A stretch of 13,746 bases of DNA from Rickettsiaceae bacterium (lineage in GTDB: Bacteria; Pseudomonadota; Alphaproteobacteria; Rickettsiales; Rickettsiaceae), in contig JAIOYM010000026.1 in assembly GCA_021741085.1 (NCBI GenBank), positions 1-13,746 of the forward strand. The letters are read 5' to 3'. The notes under the pieces were generated by a model. It was not told the DNA's origin. It ran no database searches and saw nothing but the letters and a program-made list of their open reading frames with translations. Each line of letters opens with the position of its first letter. Position 1 is the first letter of the stretch. This document shows positions 5,684 to 13,562 of this stretch, piece by piece. Position numbers and translations under genes: made by a program.

Positions 5684-8216
5684 ACATAAAAATATAGAAA
5701 AAAAATGGCAAACTACCTGGCATGAATTGGAAGTATTTGCATCTAAAAATGATTCTAGCAAACAAAAATATTATGTCTTGGAAATGTTCCCTTATCCATC
5801 TGGTAAGGTGCATATCGGACATTTGCGTAATTATAGTATAGGTGATGTGATAGCCAGATTTAAACGCGCCATGGGTTATAATGTTTTGTATCCTATGGGG
5901 TGGGATGCTTTTGGTTTACCTGCAGAAAATGCGGCTTTGAAAAATGGATCTCATCCAAAAGATTGGACTAATTCAAATATAGCAAATATGAAAGAAGGTT
6001 TAACAGCCTTCGGTTTAAGCTATGATTGGTCAAAAGAAATTAATACTTCTACACCAGAATATTATAAACATGAACAAAAATTCTTCTTAGAATTACTAGA
6101 AAAGGGCCTCGTTTATCAAAAAGATTCCGTAGTAAATTGGGATCCAGTTGATCAAACTGTTCTAGCTAATGAACAAGTTATTGATGGTAAGGGATGGAGA
6201 TCTGGAGCTATTGTAGAACGCAAAAAACTTACACAATGGTTTATAAAAATTACTGCCTACGCTGAAGAATTACTCGACGATCTTAAGACTTTAGATTCTT
6301 GGCCCGAAAAAGTTAAGTTGATGCAGGCTCAATGGATTGGTAAATCTGACGGAGCAAAGATAAGTTTTGATTTGCAAAATAACCAGCAAAAAATAGAGGT
6401 ATTTTCTACAAGACCAGAAACAATTTTTGGAGCTAGCTTTATAGCAATAAGTTACGATCATCCAATTTTAGTGCATTCAGAAAAAACAAAAGAATTACAG
6501 GATTTTGTTAATTATTGCAAGACTTTAAGCACATCAAATGCAGAATTAGAAAAAACAGAGAAGCTAGGCGTTAAAACTAATTTATTAGTACAGCATCCGT
6601 TTGATGTTGGTAAAACTTTACCCGTTTATATCGCAAATTTTGTTTTAAGCGATTATGGCACTGGAGCAATTTTTGGCTGCCCCGCACACGACGAACGCGA
6701 CTTTGAATTTGCTATAAAATATAATTTACCTATACAACAAGTTGTTAAAGATGATAATGAAGACTTATTGGACACAATAACTCAGCCTTATACCGAAAAA
6801 TCAGGAACTATTGTTAATTCAAGTTTTTTAAATGGTTTATCTGTATCAGAAGCAAAAGAAAAAATAATTTTAGAATTAGAAAAATCTTCAATAGGCCGTC
6901 GCATAATTAACTACCGCTTACGTGATTGGGGTATATCAAGACAGCGTTACTGGGGATGCCCTATACCCGTTATACACTGTGATCATTGTGGTGTTGTAGA
7001 TGTTAGTGATGATCAGTTGCCAGTAAAACTTCCCGAGGATGTAATATTTGACGGCAAGGGTAACCCTATAGCCAATCATCCTACTTGGAAATATACAAAC
7101 TGCCCAAAATGCTCAAGAGCTGCAACTAGAGAAACCGATACTTTTGATACTTTTTTTGAGTCTTCCTGGTATTTTTCTCGCTACTGCGATACAAACGCAA
7201 AAACTATGACGAATAAGACATTGTCCGATTATTGGCTTCCTGTGGATCAATATATAGGGGGTATAGAGCATGCTATACTACATTTGTTATACGCTAGATT
7301 TTTTACAAAAGCTATGAATGACCTTGGTCACTTGAACGTTAGAGAACCCTTTAAAGCTTTGCTTACTCAAGGTATGGTTTTACATGCCAGCTACTCTGAT
7401 GAAAAAGGTAATTGGATATATCCACAAGATGTTATCAAAGATAATAGCGGTAAATATTCTCATAGGCAAACTGGCGAAACCATATTTTTTCATAAAGTTG
7501 AAAAAATGAGTAAGTCAAAAAATAATATAGTAGATTTAGAAATGATGCTAGAAAATTACGGCGTTGACACTCTACGTTTATTTGTGCTTTCTGATAATCC
7601 TCCAGAAAAAGATTTGGAATGGTCGGCAGAAGGAATTGATGGCTGTAAAAAATTCCTGCAACGGCTAATGGATATGAGCGATAAAATTCATAATCTAGCC
7701 CCAAGCGGTAATGAAAATAAAAATTTACGTAAATTTATCCATAAAACTATAAAATTTGTTACACAAGACTTAGAAAATATAAACTTAAATAAGGCAATAG
7801 CAAGAACAAGGGAACTATTTAATTATCTAAATGATAATATCACCCAAAATAATCCAGATAAACAAGGTATAATAGATGGATATTTGATATTGATAAGACT
7901 ATTAAACCCTTTTGTGCCACATATCTCTGAAGAAATTTGGCAAAATTTGCACTCTAGCAACAATAATACTATATTAGCGCAAAAAACCTGGCCCCAGTAC
8001 GACCCAGAATTAGTTAAAGACGATAGTTATACAATAGCCATACAAATTAATGGTAAATTGCGAGATACTTTTGAATTTAACAATGAGGCTAGTGAAGACT
8101 ATATAAAACAAACTGTATGCAAATTAGATTCAGTAGAAAAACACCTTGTTGGCAAAAAAATAGCTAAAATAATTATAGTACCAAAAAAAATAATAAATAT
8201 CGTGGCCGTAGCTTAA
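5679..8216 (+). CDS. leuS: Leucyl-tRNA synthetase
   Basis: Class I synthetase charging tRNA-Leu; 845 residues, full bacterial length. HIGH signature at 45-48, after FPYPSGKV. CP1 editing domain (about 225-420) keeps the threonine-rich STRPETIFG (243-251) and GCPAHDERDFEFA (333-345, with D341 in the amino-acid recognition position), so editing looks functional. A zinc ribbon has C434/C437 and C475/C478. KMSKS is at 609-613. The anticodon-binding helical domain and small C-terminal domain (about 780-845) are complete. The start is ATG 5679, since the earlier ATG at 5657 hits a stop after six residues. The stop codon lies in an 11-bp hairpin (8204-8229). The udg and NTP pyrophosphohydrolase genes follow on the same strand, 50 and 10 bp apart, a possible operon. 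Confidence 0.98.
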   Translation: MEHKNIEKKWQTTWHELEVFASKNDSSKQKYYVLEMFPYPSGKVHIGHLRNYSIGDVIARFKRAMGYNVLYPMGWDAFGLPAENAALKNGSHPKDWTNSNIANMKEGLTAFGLSYDWSKEINTSTPEYYKHEQKFFLELLEKGLVYQKDSVVNWDPVDQTVLANEQVIDGKGWRSGAIVERKKLTQWFIKITAYAEELLDDLKTLDSWPEKVKLMQAQWIGKSDGAKISFDLQNNQQKIEVFSTRPETIFGASFIAISYDHPILVHSEKTKELQDFVNYCKTLSTSNAELEKTEKLGVKTNLLVQHPFDVGKTLPVYIANFVLSDYGTGAIFGCPAHDERDFEFAIKYNLPIQQVVKDDNEDLLDTITQPYTEKSGTIVNSSFLNGLSVSEAKEKIILELEKSSIGRRIINYRLRDWGISRQRYWGCPIPVIHCDHCGVVDVSDDQLPVKLPEDVIFDGKGNPIANHPTWKYTNCPKCSRAATRETDTFDTFFESSWYFSRYCDTNAKTMTNKTLSDYWLPVDQYIGGIEHAILHLLYARFFTKAMNDLGHLNVREPFKALLTQGMVLHASYSDEKGNWIYPQDVIKDNSGKYSHRQTGETIFFHKVEKMSKSKNNIVDLEMMLENYGVDTLRLFVLSDNPPEKDLEWSAEGIDGCKKFLQRLMDMSDKIHNLAPSGNENKNLRKFIHKTIKFVTQDLENINLNKAIARTRELFNYLNDNITQNNPDKQGIIDGYLILIRLLNPFVPHISEEIWQNLHSSNNNTILAQKTWPQYDPELVKDDSYTIAIQINGKLRDTFEFNNEASEDYIKQTVCKLDSVEKHLVGKKIAKIIIVPKKIINIVAVA

Positions 8217-8229
8217 AAAAGCTATAGCC
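8204..8229 (+). terminator. Hairpin over the leuS stop codon
   Basis: GGCCGTAGCTT (8204-8214) pairs with AAGCTATAGCC (8219-8229), with one C-A mismatch and one G-U pair, around AAAA. No T-run follows, so it may attenuate rather than stop transcription into udg, or protect the leuS mRNA end. Confidence 0.35.
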
Positions 8230-8266
8230 AAAAATTATCATACAACTGTTTATTAGTTTTAAAAAA

Positions 8267-9043
8267 ATGGGTGAAAATAGTAATAAAAAATTCGAGGCTT
8301 CAGCGCTAGATGTAATGAATTTTTTTGCGGCTAATAATATTACATTAGCTTTACCCGATAAAATTATTGTCAACAAAACTGCTTCTTCTGCCATAGAAGA
8401 CACAAACCTCAATCCTTACATTATCGCAAATCCTGTTGAAAATTATGCTGGATTAAAAAATATGGGGGAATTATCAGAGCTAATAGCAGAAATTAAAGCT
8501 TTTGAGGGGTGCGCATTAAAAAAAGATGCTATTAATACGGTAATTGCAGACGGTAATCCTAAAGCAAATATAATTCTTATAGGCGAAGCCCCAGGAGCGA
8601 CAGAAGATAGCATGGGTATACCATTTTGCGGTGAAAGTGGTCAATTGCTTGACGCAATGCTACATTCAATTGGTTTAAGCAGAAAAACAAATGTTTATAT
8701 ATCTAATACAGTATTTTGGCGTCCACCAGATAACAGAAAACCCACTGAAGAGGAAATAGCTATTTGCAAACCATTTGTTGAAAGACTTATAGCGCTAGTT
8801 AATCCTAAACTAATTATTTTAGTTGGCAGCACTGCTGGCACTAGCTTGCTCGGAAAAGATTTTCAAATTAGCAAAATGCGCCGCAATTTTGTTAGCTACA
8901 ATAATCAATATTTAACTAACGAAATTACCGTAACTGCGATTTTCCATCCAGCATATTTATTAAGACAAAGCTCAAATAAGAAGACTAGTTGGTATGACTT
9001 ACTTGGCATAAAAAAATTTATTGAAGACAATAAATTATTATGA
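8267..9043 (+). CDS. Uracil-DNA glycosylase, family 4 type
   Basis: Removes uracil from DNA, opening base excision repair. 258 residues: a variable N-terminal part (1-68), then the catalytic domain with motif A GEAPGATED (106-114), the PF-x-G-x-SGQLLD segment (119-129), RPPDNRKPT (152-160) and motif B HPAYLLR (227-233). Canonical family-4 enzymes hold a [4Fe-4S] cluster with four Cys. Here C82 and C167 remain, the Cys before RPP is replaced by W151, and the first Cys of the N-terminal pair is missing, so a normal cluster is unlikely; I believe alphaproteobacterial relatives share this. C121 replaces the usual Val. The ATG at 8267 has no ribosome binding site. It lies 50 bp after leuS and 10 bp before the next gene. 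Confidence 0.88.
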   Translation: MGENSNKKFEASALDVMNFFAANNITLALPDKIIVNKTASSAIEDTNLNPYIIANPVENYAGLKNMGELSELIAEIKAFEGCALKKDAINTVIADGNPKANIILIGEAPGATEDSMGIPFCGESGQLLDAMLHSIGLSRKTNVYISNTVFWRPPDNRKPTEEEIAICKPFVERLIALVNPKLIILVGSTAGTSLLGKDFQISKMRRNFVSYNNQYLTNEITVTAIFHPAYLLRQSSNKKTSWYDLLGIKKFIEDNKLL

Positions 9044-9053
9044 TTTTAAAACT

Positions 9054-9458
9054 ATGATGAAATTTAAATTTGCAAAATTAATACGCAACAAACTACCCAA
9101 AATTATGAAAGATAATGGGGTAATAGTTAATTCTCTATCTTTGAGTCACGAGGATTATATAAAATCTCTGAAAAATAAAATTATTGAAGAAGCTCAAGAA
9201 ATAGCTGATAGCGAAAATTTAGAAGAATTAATTGAAGAGATAGGCGATCTTTTTGAGGTTATGCACAGCTTAATTGAAGCTAATAATATAAAATATGAGG
9301 CAATAGAGCAAATAAGAGTTAGTAAAAATCTTAAAAAGGGCACGTTTGATAAAGATTGCTATGTTGAATCTGTAGAAATTAATGATAATGATGCAAAAAC
9401 TAAGGAATATATAGATTATTATCTAAACAGAGCAACAAAATACCCCCAAATAAAATAA
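9054..9458 (+). CDS. MazG-like NTP pyrophosphohydrolase (COG4997-like)
   Basis: 134 residues in the all-alpha NTP pyrophosphohydrolase fold (MazG/HisE relatives). It opens with KFKFAKLIRNKLPKIM (3-18), close to the KLVRDKIP start of that group. The metal-binding EExxE...ExxD pattern is present as E45-E46-A-Q-E49 and E62-I-G-D65. A conserved-looking KKGTFDKD segment is at 94-101. The role is probably hydrolysis of a (d)NTP or related nucleotide; the substrate is unknown. It is not a fused HisIE protein and no his genes are near. The ATG at 9054 (or 9057) is preferred to TTG 9021, which would overlap udg and add a tail not typical of the family. It lies 10 bp after udg; translational coupling is likely. 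The next gene is convergent. Confidence 0.75.
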   Translation: MMKFKFAKLIRNKLPKIMKDNGVIVNSLSLSHEDYIKSLKNKIIEEAQEIADSENLEELIEEIGDLFEVMHSLIEANNIKYEAIEQIRVSKNLKKGTFDKDCYVESVEINDNDAKTKEYIDYYLNRATKYPQIK

Positions 9459-9489
9459 AAAATACTGATATTTAATAACTGTTTTTCAC

Positions 9490-9533
9490 AGATTGCCAAG
9501 TTTATTCGCAAGCTTACGGCTCATTAGCAATCT
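9490..9533. terminator. Inverted repeat between convergent genes
   Basis: AGATTGC (9490-9496) and GCAATCT (9527-9533) are perfect 7-base arms 30 bases apart in the 86-bp gap between the convergent pyrophosphohydrolase and xth genes. An alternative inner fold pairs GCC-AAG with CTT-AC-GGC. There is no T-run on either side. It is placed like a bidirectional terminator, but weak. Confidence 0.25.
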
Positions 9534-9544
9534 AGAAGATCAAA

Positions 9545-10327
9545 CTATCTAATATTAATAAAAATTGGTACGTGATCCGACGGTCTTTCCCATGCCCTAC
9601 TATCTTTAAATACATAGCTCTCAAGAAGAGATTCAGACAACCCTGGACTTAACCATACATGATCTAGCCTTCGCCCCCGATTTGTTTCTTCCCAATCTTG
9701 ATTTCGATAACTCCACCAGGTATATAATTTATCACTCATTGGTGTGAAATGTCTAAAGCTATCAATCCAACCAAATTCATTCATGTTGCGCAATAATAAC
9801 TCGCGCTCTACATCTGTATGACTAACAACATGACGTAACTGCTTGCTAGACCAAACATCATGCTCAAAAGGGGCGATATTTAAATCACCGGCTAAAACCA
9901 TTTTCTTGTCATTACTTCGATTTGCTCGAAACCATTCGTGCATTTCATCAAGATAAGCAAGCTTATGTGCAAATTTAGGATTAAATGTAGTATCAGGAAC
10001 CTCTCCGCCAGCAGGAACATAAAAATTATGTATCTCAATACCGTCATAAATAGCTGATATGTGGCGCCTCTGCTCATTATAAAAAGACAAAATCATAGGA
10101 TTCTCTGGCGGCATTTTTGATATGATAGCAACACCATTATAGCTGTTTTCTCCACTACAAATCATATGTTCATAGCCCATAGCCTTTAAAGAAGCATATG
10201 GGAATAGTAAATCATTAACCTTGGTTTCTTGTAACATTATTATATCGGGATTATTTATTGCTGCTATATGCGACAATGCTTCTAACCTAATTCTTATAGA
10301 GTTTATATTCCAGCTAGCTATTTTCAT
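9545..10327 (-). CDS. xth: Exodeoxyribonuclease III / AP endonuclease
   Basis: Cuts DNA 5' of abasic sites and trims 3' ends; the base excision repair step after UDG or MutM. 260 residues, near the usual 260-270. Exonuclease-endonuclease-phosphatase motifs are all present: KIASWNINSIR (2-12, N7), LQETK with E34, NFYVPAGGE with Y103, AGDLNIAP (146-153, D148, N150), the WWSYR loop (204-208), RRLDHVW (219-225, D222) and SDHVPI with D251 and H252. The start at ATG 10327 has no clear ribosome binding site. It is 21 bp downstream of ubiB on the same strand, so it is likely the last gene of a ubiE-ubiB-xth run. Confidence 0.97.
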   Translation of the reverse strand: MKIASWNINSIRIRLEALSHIAAINNPDIIMLQETKVNDLLFPYASLKAMGYEHMICSGENSYNGVAIISKMPPENPMILSFYNEQRRHISAIYDGIEIHNFYVPAGGEVPDTTFNPKFAHKLAYLDEMHEWFRANRSNDKKMVLAGDLNIAPFEHDVWSSKQLRHVVSHTDVERELLLRNMNEFGWIDSFRHFTPMSDKLYTWWSYRNQDWEETNRGRRLDHVWLSPGLSESLLESYVFKDSRAWERPSDHVPIFINIR

Positions 10328-10348
10328 TTTTATTTTTTTATATGTTTT

Positions 10349-11743
10349 TTATTTGAAATCCATTATATTTGCTATGCACATCTTAATATTTTTCACCAAT
10401 TTAGCTTCAAAAGAGATGTTTTTTGCTACCCATTTTTCAATCCATGGCTCTATCAGCTTCCACATATTAATGTCTGGATTCAAAATCTGACCAATTCCTT
10501 CAATGATTATAATATTCTTCTGTAACAATAATAATTGAGGTTGTATCTCCATGCCAAATCTCTCACTTAACTCAAATAATTGAGTTAAAATTTTTCCTAT
10601 AGAAATTTCTCTAATAGAAAGCCCCCTTATTGGTTCAGCTATTGCTCTACAATACTGAGCGAAAAGATCAATGTCACTATTTGCAGGAATATATCCCACA
10701 TTACTGTGAATTTGAGCAACTTTATAGTAGTTTCTCTGTGTAAAATAATACAATATTTCTGCCACCGCTATTCTATCTATATCTCTAAGGCGACCAACTA
10801 TGCCAAAATCTATTAAGGCTATTCTAGCATCCCTTGTAATCAATATATTGCCTGGATGCAAATCTGCATGAAAAAATCCATCCCTATAAGTTTGATTAAA
10901 AGACATTATAGCAAGTTTTTTACTTAATTCTACCGTATCAATTTTAGCTTCTAAAAGAGCATGGCGATCATAAATAGAAATACCATCCACCCATTCCAAC
11001 GTCAATATCTTTTTGCTAGTAAAATCCCACAATATATTTGGTATATGTATGGTTGAATCTTTTTTAAAATTCTCTGACATCTCCGAAATCGAAGCAGCCT
11101 CAAGCCTTAAGTCAAGCTCTCTATGCATCACCTGCTCTAAAACATTAACTACTTCTCTAAGTTTTAATCTCTGCAACTTTGAAGCAAAAATATTAAATAC
11201 CCTAGCTAAAAATTTTTGTAATTCAATATCTTTTGCGTAATTTCTTTCTATATTTGGTCTCAGAAATTTTACAGCGTATTTATCACCCTTAAAATCTGTC
11301 ACACAATATACTTGAGATATTGAAGCAGCAGCTACTGGTTTTGAAATTTTTGTTATCTGAAAAGCTTTGTCAAAGTCTAACCCAAACTCTTTTTTAAAAA
11401 CTTGCCAAGCTATTGCATTATCAAAAGCAGGTAGCCTATCTTGCAACTGTTTTAAATGCCCTGCTATTTCTTCACCCACCAAATCTGGTCGCGTTGAAAT
11501 AATTTGACCAAATTTAATATAAGTAGGGCCCATTTTTTGTAGCGCCTTATTAATTCTTGTTGCAAAAGTTTCTTTGGATTTGTAAAAAATTTTTATTGGA
11601 AAGATAAGATAGGAAATGAAAACCAAGAATTTTAAAGTTTTGCTATTAGATATCTCCAAACTAAGATCATCTATTATCCTATATTTAGACAAAATTAACA
11701 ACAACCTAATGCCACGAGCTAAATTTACGCAAAAGCTGATCAT
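10349..11743 (-). CDS. ubiB: UbiB, ABC1/ADCK-type kinase-like ubiquinone biosynthesis protein
   Basis: Atypical protein-kinase-like ATPase needed for ubiquinone biosynthesis at the membrane. Motifs: KFGQ (77-80) in the KxGQ extension, the Ala-rich loop PVAAASISQVY (136-146), AVKF with K159, HADLHPGN (292-299) and the DFG equivalent D312-F-G (311-317 IDFGIVG). At 464 residues it is shorter than E. coli UbiB (546). The C-terminus (about 430-464, ending KMCIANIMDFK) shows no pair of hydrophobic helices, although many UbiB proteins end in them. The only strongly hydrophobic stretch is near 38-53. The start ATG overlaps the ubiE stop as ATGA (11740-11743), a sign of translational coupling. Confidence 0.96.
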   Translation of the reverse strand: MISFCVNLARGIRLLLILSKYRIIDDLSLEISNSKTLKFLVFISYLIFPIKIFYKSKETFATRINKALQKMGPTYIKFGQIISTRPDLVGEEIAGHLKQLQDRLPAFDNAIAWQVFKKEFGLDFDKAFQITKISKPVAAASISQVYCVTDFKGDKYAVKFLRPNIERNYAKDIELQKFLARVFNIFASKLQRLKLREVVNVLEQVMHRELDLRLEAASISEMSENFKKDSTIHIPNILWDFTSKKILTLEWVDGISIYDRHALLEAKIDTVELSKKLAIMSFNQTYRDGFFHADLHPGNILITRDARIALIDFGIVGRLRDIDRIAVAEILYYFTQRNYYKVAQIHSNVGYIPANSDIDLFAQYCRAIAEPIRGLSIREISIGKILTQLFELSERFGMEIQPQLLLLQKNIIIIEGIGQILNPDINMWKLIEPWIEKWVAKNISFEAKLVKNIKMCIANIMDFK

Positions 11744-12453
11744 AATTTGAATTTATATCCGCTATATAAAGTTACTATCCCACCAGAAAAACTACTATAG
11801 CTAACATCTACGAACCCAGCATTTTCGATACTAGTCTTAAATGTTTCTGGATCTGGGAATTCTTTTATGCTGTTTACTAAATACTCATATGCATCTCTAT
11901 TTCCAGCAACCACTTCTCCAACAAAAGGAATACAATATGTAGAATAGAGCTCATATAAATCTTTTATTATTTTCCCTTTAGGATTAGAAAATTCAAGACA
12001 AAAAAACCTACCTCCATCAACCAAAACCCTATATGCCTCAGACAAAGCAGCATCACGATTTACGACATTTCTAATACCAAAAGAAATGGTGTAATATTCA
12101 AAATTATTATCTTCAAAGATTAGTTTTTCTGCATCGCTTAAAACAAAATCAATATCAAAAATATATCGACTAGTAGCCTTTTCTTGAGCTAAATCTAACA
12201 TATCTGCATTAATATCGCACATAGTAACTTTAGGCTTTTTATAGACTTCTTTAACTTTATTGTAAAAAGCAAAAGCAACGTCTCCGCTTCCACTAGCTAC
12301 ATCAAGTAGTCTTGCATCAGTGTTAATAAGAAGATTAACTAAATGTCTTTTCCACAAATGATGAGAACCAAAACTCATTATATTATTCATTAAGTCATAC
12401 TTACTAGCTACTGAGGAGAAAATATCGTATACTTGTTTCGATTTGTTTAACAT
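11740..12453 (-). CDS. ubiE: UbiE C-methyltransferase (ubiquinone/menaquinone biosynthesis)
   Basis: SAM-dependent methyltransferase that C-methylates the quinone ring precursor. 237 residues, close to the family length but with a short N-terminus. The UbiE signature VASKYDLMNNIMSFGSHHLW spans 15-34. SAM motif I LLDVASGSGD is at 49-58, the acidic residue after beta-2 is D80 (MCDIN), D107 precedes the motif II region, and SFGIRNV is at 124-130; GGRFFCLEFSNP (147-158) is the second signature. It is the first gene of the coupled ubiE-ubiB unit and diverges from mutM with only 29 bp between start codons, so promoters must overlap the neighbouring coding starts. No ribosome binding site is seen before ATG 12453. 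Confidence 0.97.
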   Translation of the reverse strand: MLNKSKQVYDIFSSVASKYDLMNNIMSFGSHHLWKRHLVNLLINTDARLLDVASGSGDVAFAFYNKVKEVYKKPKVTMCDINADMLDLAQEKATSRYIFDIDFVLSDAEKLIFEDNNFEYYTISFGIRNVVNRDAALSEAYRVLVDGGRFFCLEFSNPKGKIIKDLYELYSTYCIPFVGEVVAGNRDAYEYLVNSIKEFPDPETFKTSIENAGFVDVSYSSFSGGIVTLYSGYKFKL

Positions 12454-12482
12454 ATATGTAATTCAATAAACATTAAAATAAT

Positions 12483-13301
12483 ATGCCAGAATTAGCTGAA
12501 GTTGAGGTTATTAAACTCTCTTTAAATCCAATAATTAACTGTACCATATTAGAATGCAACATTCTACAGAATAAATTGCGTTATAGGGTTCCTATAGACT
12601 TGGCGCAAAAGCTTTCAGGTAAAAAAATTGTTAAAATAACGAGGCGTAGTAAATATTTACTAATCCTTTTATCTAACGAATATACAGTAATGATACATCT
12701 TGGCATGACTGGTAGAGTTACATTGCAGAACTTAGATTATAACCCCATCAAACATGATCATATAATAGTCGTTTTCGATAGTTTTAAATTAGTTTACAAC
12801 GATATTAGAAGATTTGGCTATTGGTTAATAGTTAAAAAAAATGAACTACTAAAACATTCACTGATTAGCATATTAGGACCAGAGCCACTGGAAGAAGAAT
12901 TTTCAGCGGCTTATTTAACAAGAAAATTGACTAAACTTAAAACTAATATTAAAGCGGCCTTGATGAATAGTAAAATAGTTGTAGGTGTTGGCAATATTTA
13001 TGCTAACGAAGCGCTGCACCGCTGTAAAATTTCACCACTTAGAATAGCATCTAAGCTTTCTGCTGTAGAATTAGAGAATCTAGTAAAAGCAATTAAATCT
13101 GTGCTTATGGAATCAATAAAACTAGGAGGTTCTTCGATAAGTAATTATGTGAATTCTATTGGTCAAAAAGGAGGTTTTCAAAATCAATTTTTGGTCTACG
13201 CAAGAAGCGGAAATTTATGCTCCTATAAATGCGGTAATAAAATCATAAGAATTAGACAAAATCAGAGATCAAGCTTTTATTGCTCGGTTTGTCAAATATA
13301 A
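12483..13301 (+). CDS. mutM: Formamidopyrimidine-DNA glycosylase / AP lyase
   Basis: Removes 8-oxoguanine and formamidopyrimidines and cuts abasic sites. 272 residues, normal length. The catalytic N-terminus MPELAEVEV keeps P2 (nucleophile) and E3; family members usually read PELPEVET, so A5 and V9 are departures. K57 sits in RRSKYLL, HLGMTG is at 72-77, DIRRFGYW at 107-114 supplies the lesion-probing Arg/Phe, and VGVGNIYANEAL (167-178) is the helix-two-turn-helix core. GGSSISNYVNSIGQKGGFQN (215-234) is the 8-oxoG loop region. The zinc finger has C246, C250, C267 and C270: a C-x3-C-x16-C-x2-C spacing with one residue more than the usual C-x2-C. QRSSFYC (261-267) is conserved. No ribosome binding site is visible. 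It diverges from ubiE. Confidence 0.96.
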   Translation: MPELAEVEVIKLSLNPIINCTILECNILQNKLRYRVPIDLAQKLSGKKIVKITRRSKYLLILLSNEYTVMIHLGMTGRVTLQNLDYNPIKHDHIIVVFDSFKLVYNDIRRFGYWLIVKKNELLKHSLISILGPEPLEEEFSAAYLTRKLTKLKTNIKAALMNSKIVVGVGNIYANEALHRCKISPLRIASKLSAVELENLVKAIKSVLMESIKLGGSSISNYVNSIGQKGGFQNQFLVYARSGNLCSYKCGNKIIRIRQNQRSSFYCSVCQI

Positions 13302-13562
13302 TAGTCAAATCCTCTGGCTTTAATAAAGAAAGCATCGTATGAGCTCTTTTGAGAAAGTATCGTGTGGAGTTCTGTTAAGAAAGTGGCAAATCCATGAAAG
13401 ATGACTCTTCTACACATATTTAATAAAGAAGACAATCGGTCTATGTGAAACTTTAGCTGCGTTAGATCAAATCTTGAATTTTACACTTATACAGCAATCT
13501 AATTCATAAGACCTTTGATTGAATAAATTTCTACAACGTTAAAAAATTAACAAATATTAAAA
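13302..13562 (+). other. Gene-poor gap with degenerate repeats and a possible decayed ORF
   Basis: No intact gene, tRNA or clear terminator is seen. One plus frame (13327-13509) reads 60 codons with a single internal stop (TGA 13402-13404), starting from ATG 13339 as MSSFEKVSCGVLLRKWQIHE; I do not recognise it. AGAAAG(C/T) recurs at 13327, 13352 and 13378 (25-26 bp apart), with similar flanks for the first two. TTTAATAAAGAA occurs at 13319-13330 and again 100 bp later at 13419-13430. This could be a decayed gene or a degenerate short tandem array, or chance. Confidence 0.25.

Noticed and set aside
9021..9053. TTG start giving the pyrophosphohydrolase 11 more residues
   Set aside because: It would overlap udg; the family start near KFKF...KL(I/V)R fits ATG 9054 or 9057.
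9479..9491. CTGT-TTTTC-ACAG hairpin after the pyrophosphohydrolase gene
   Set aside because: The stem is only 4 bp, overlaps the larger inverted repeat and has no T-run; too weak to list as a terminator.
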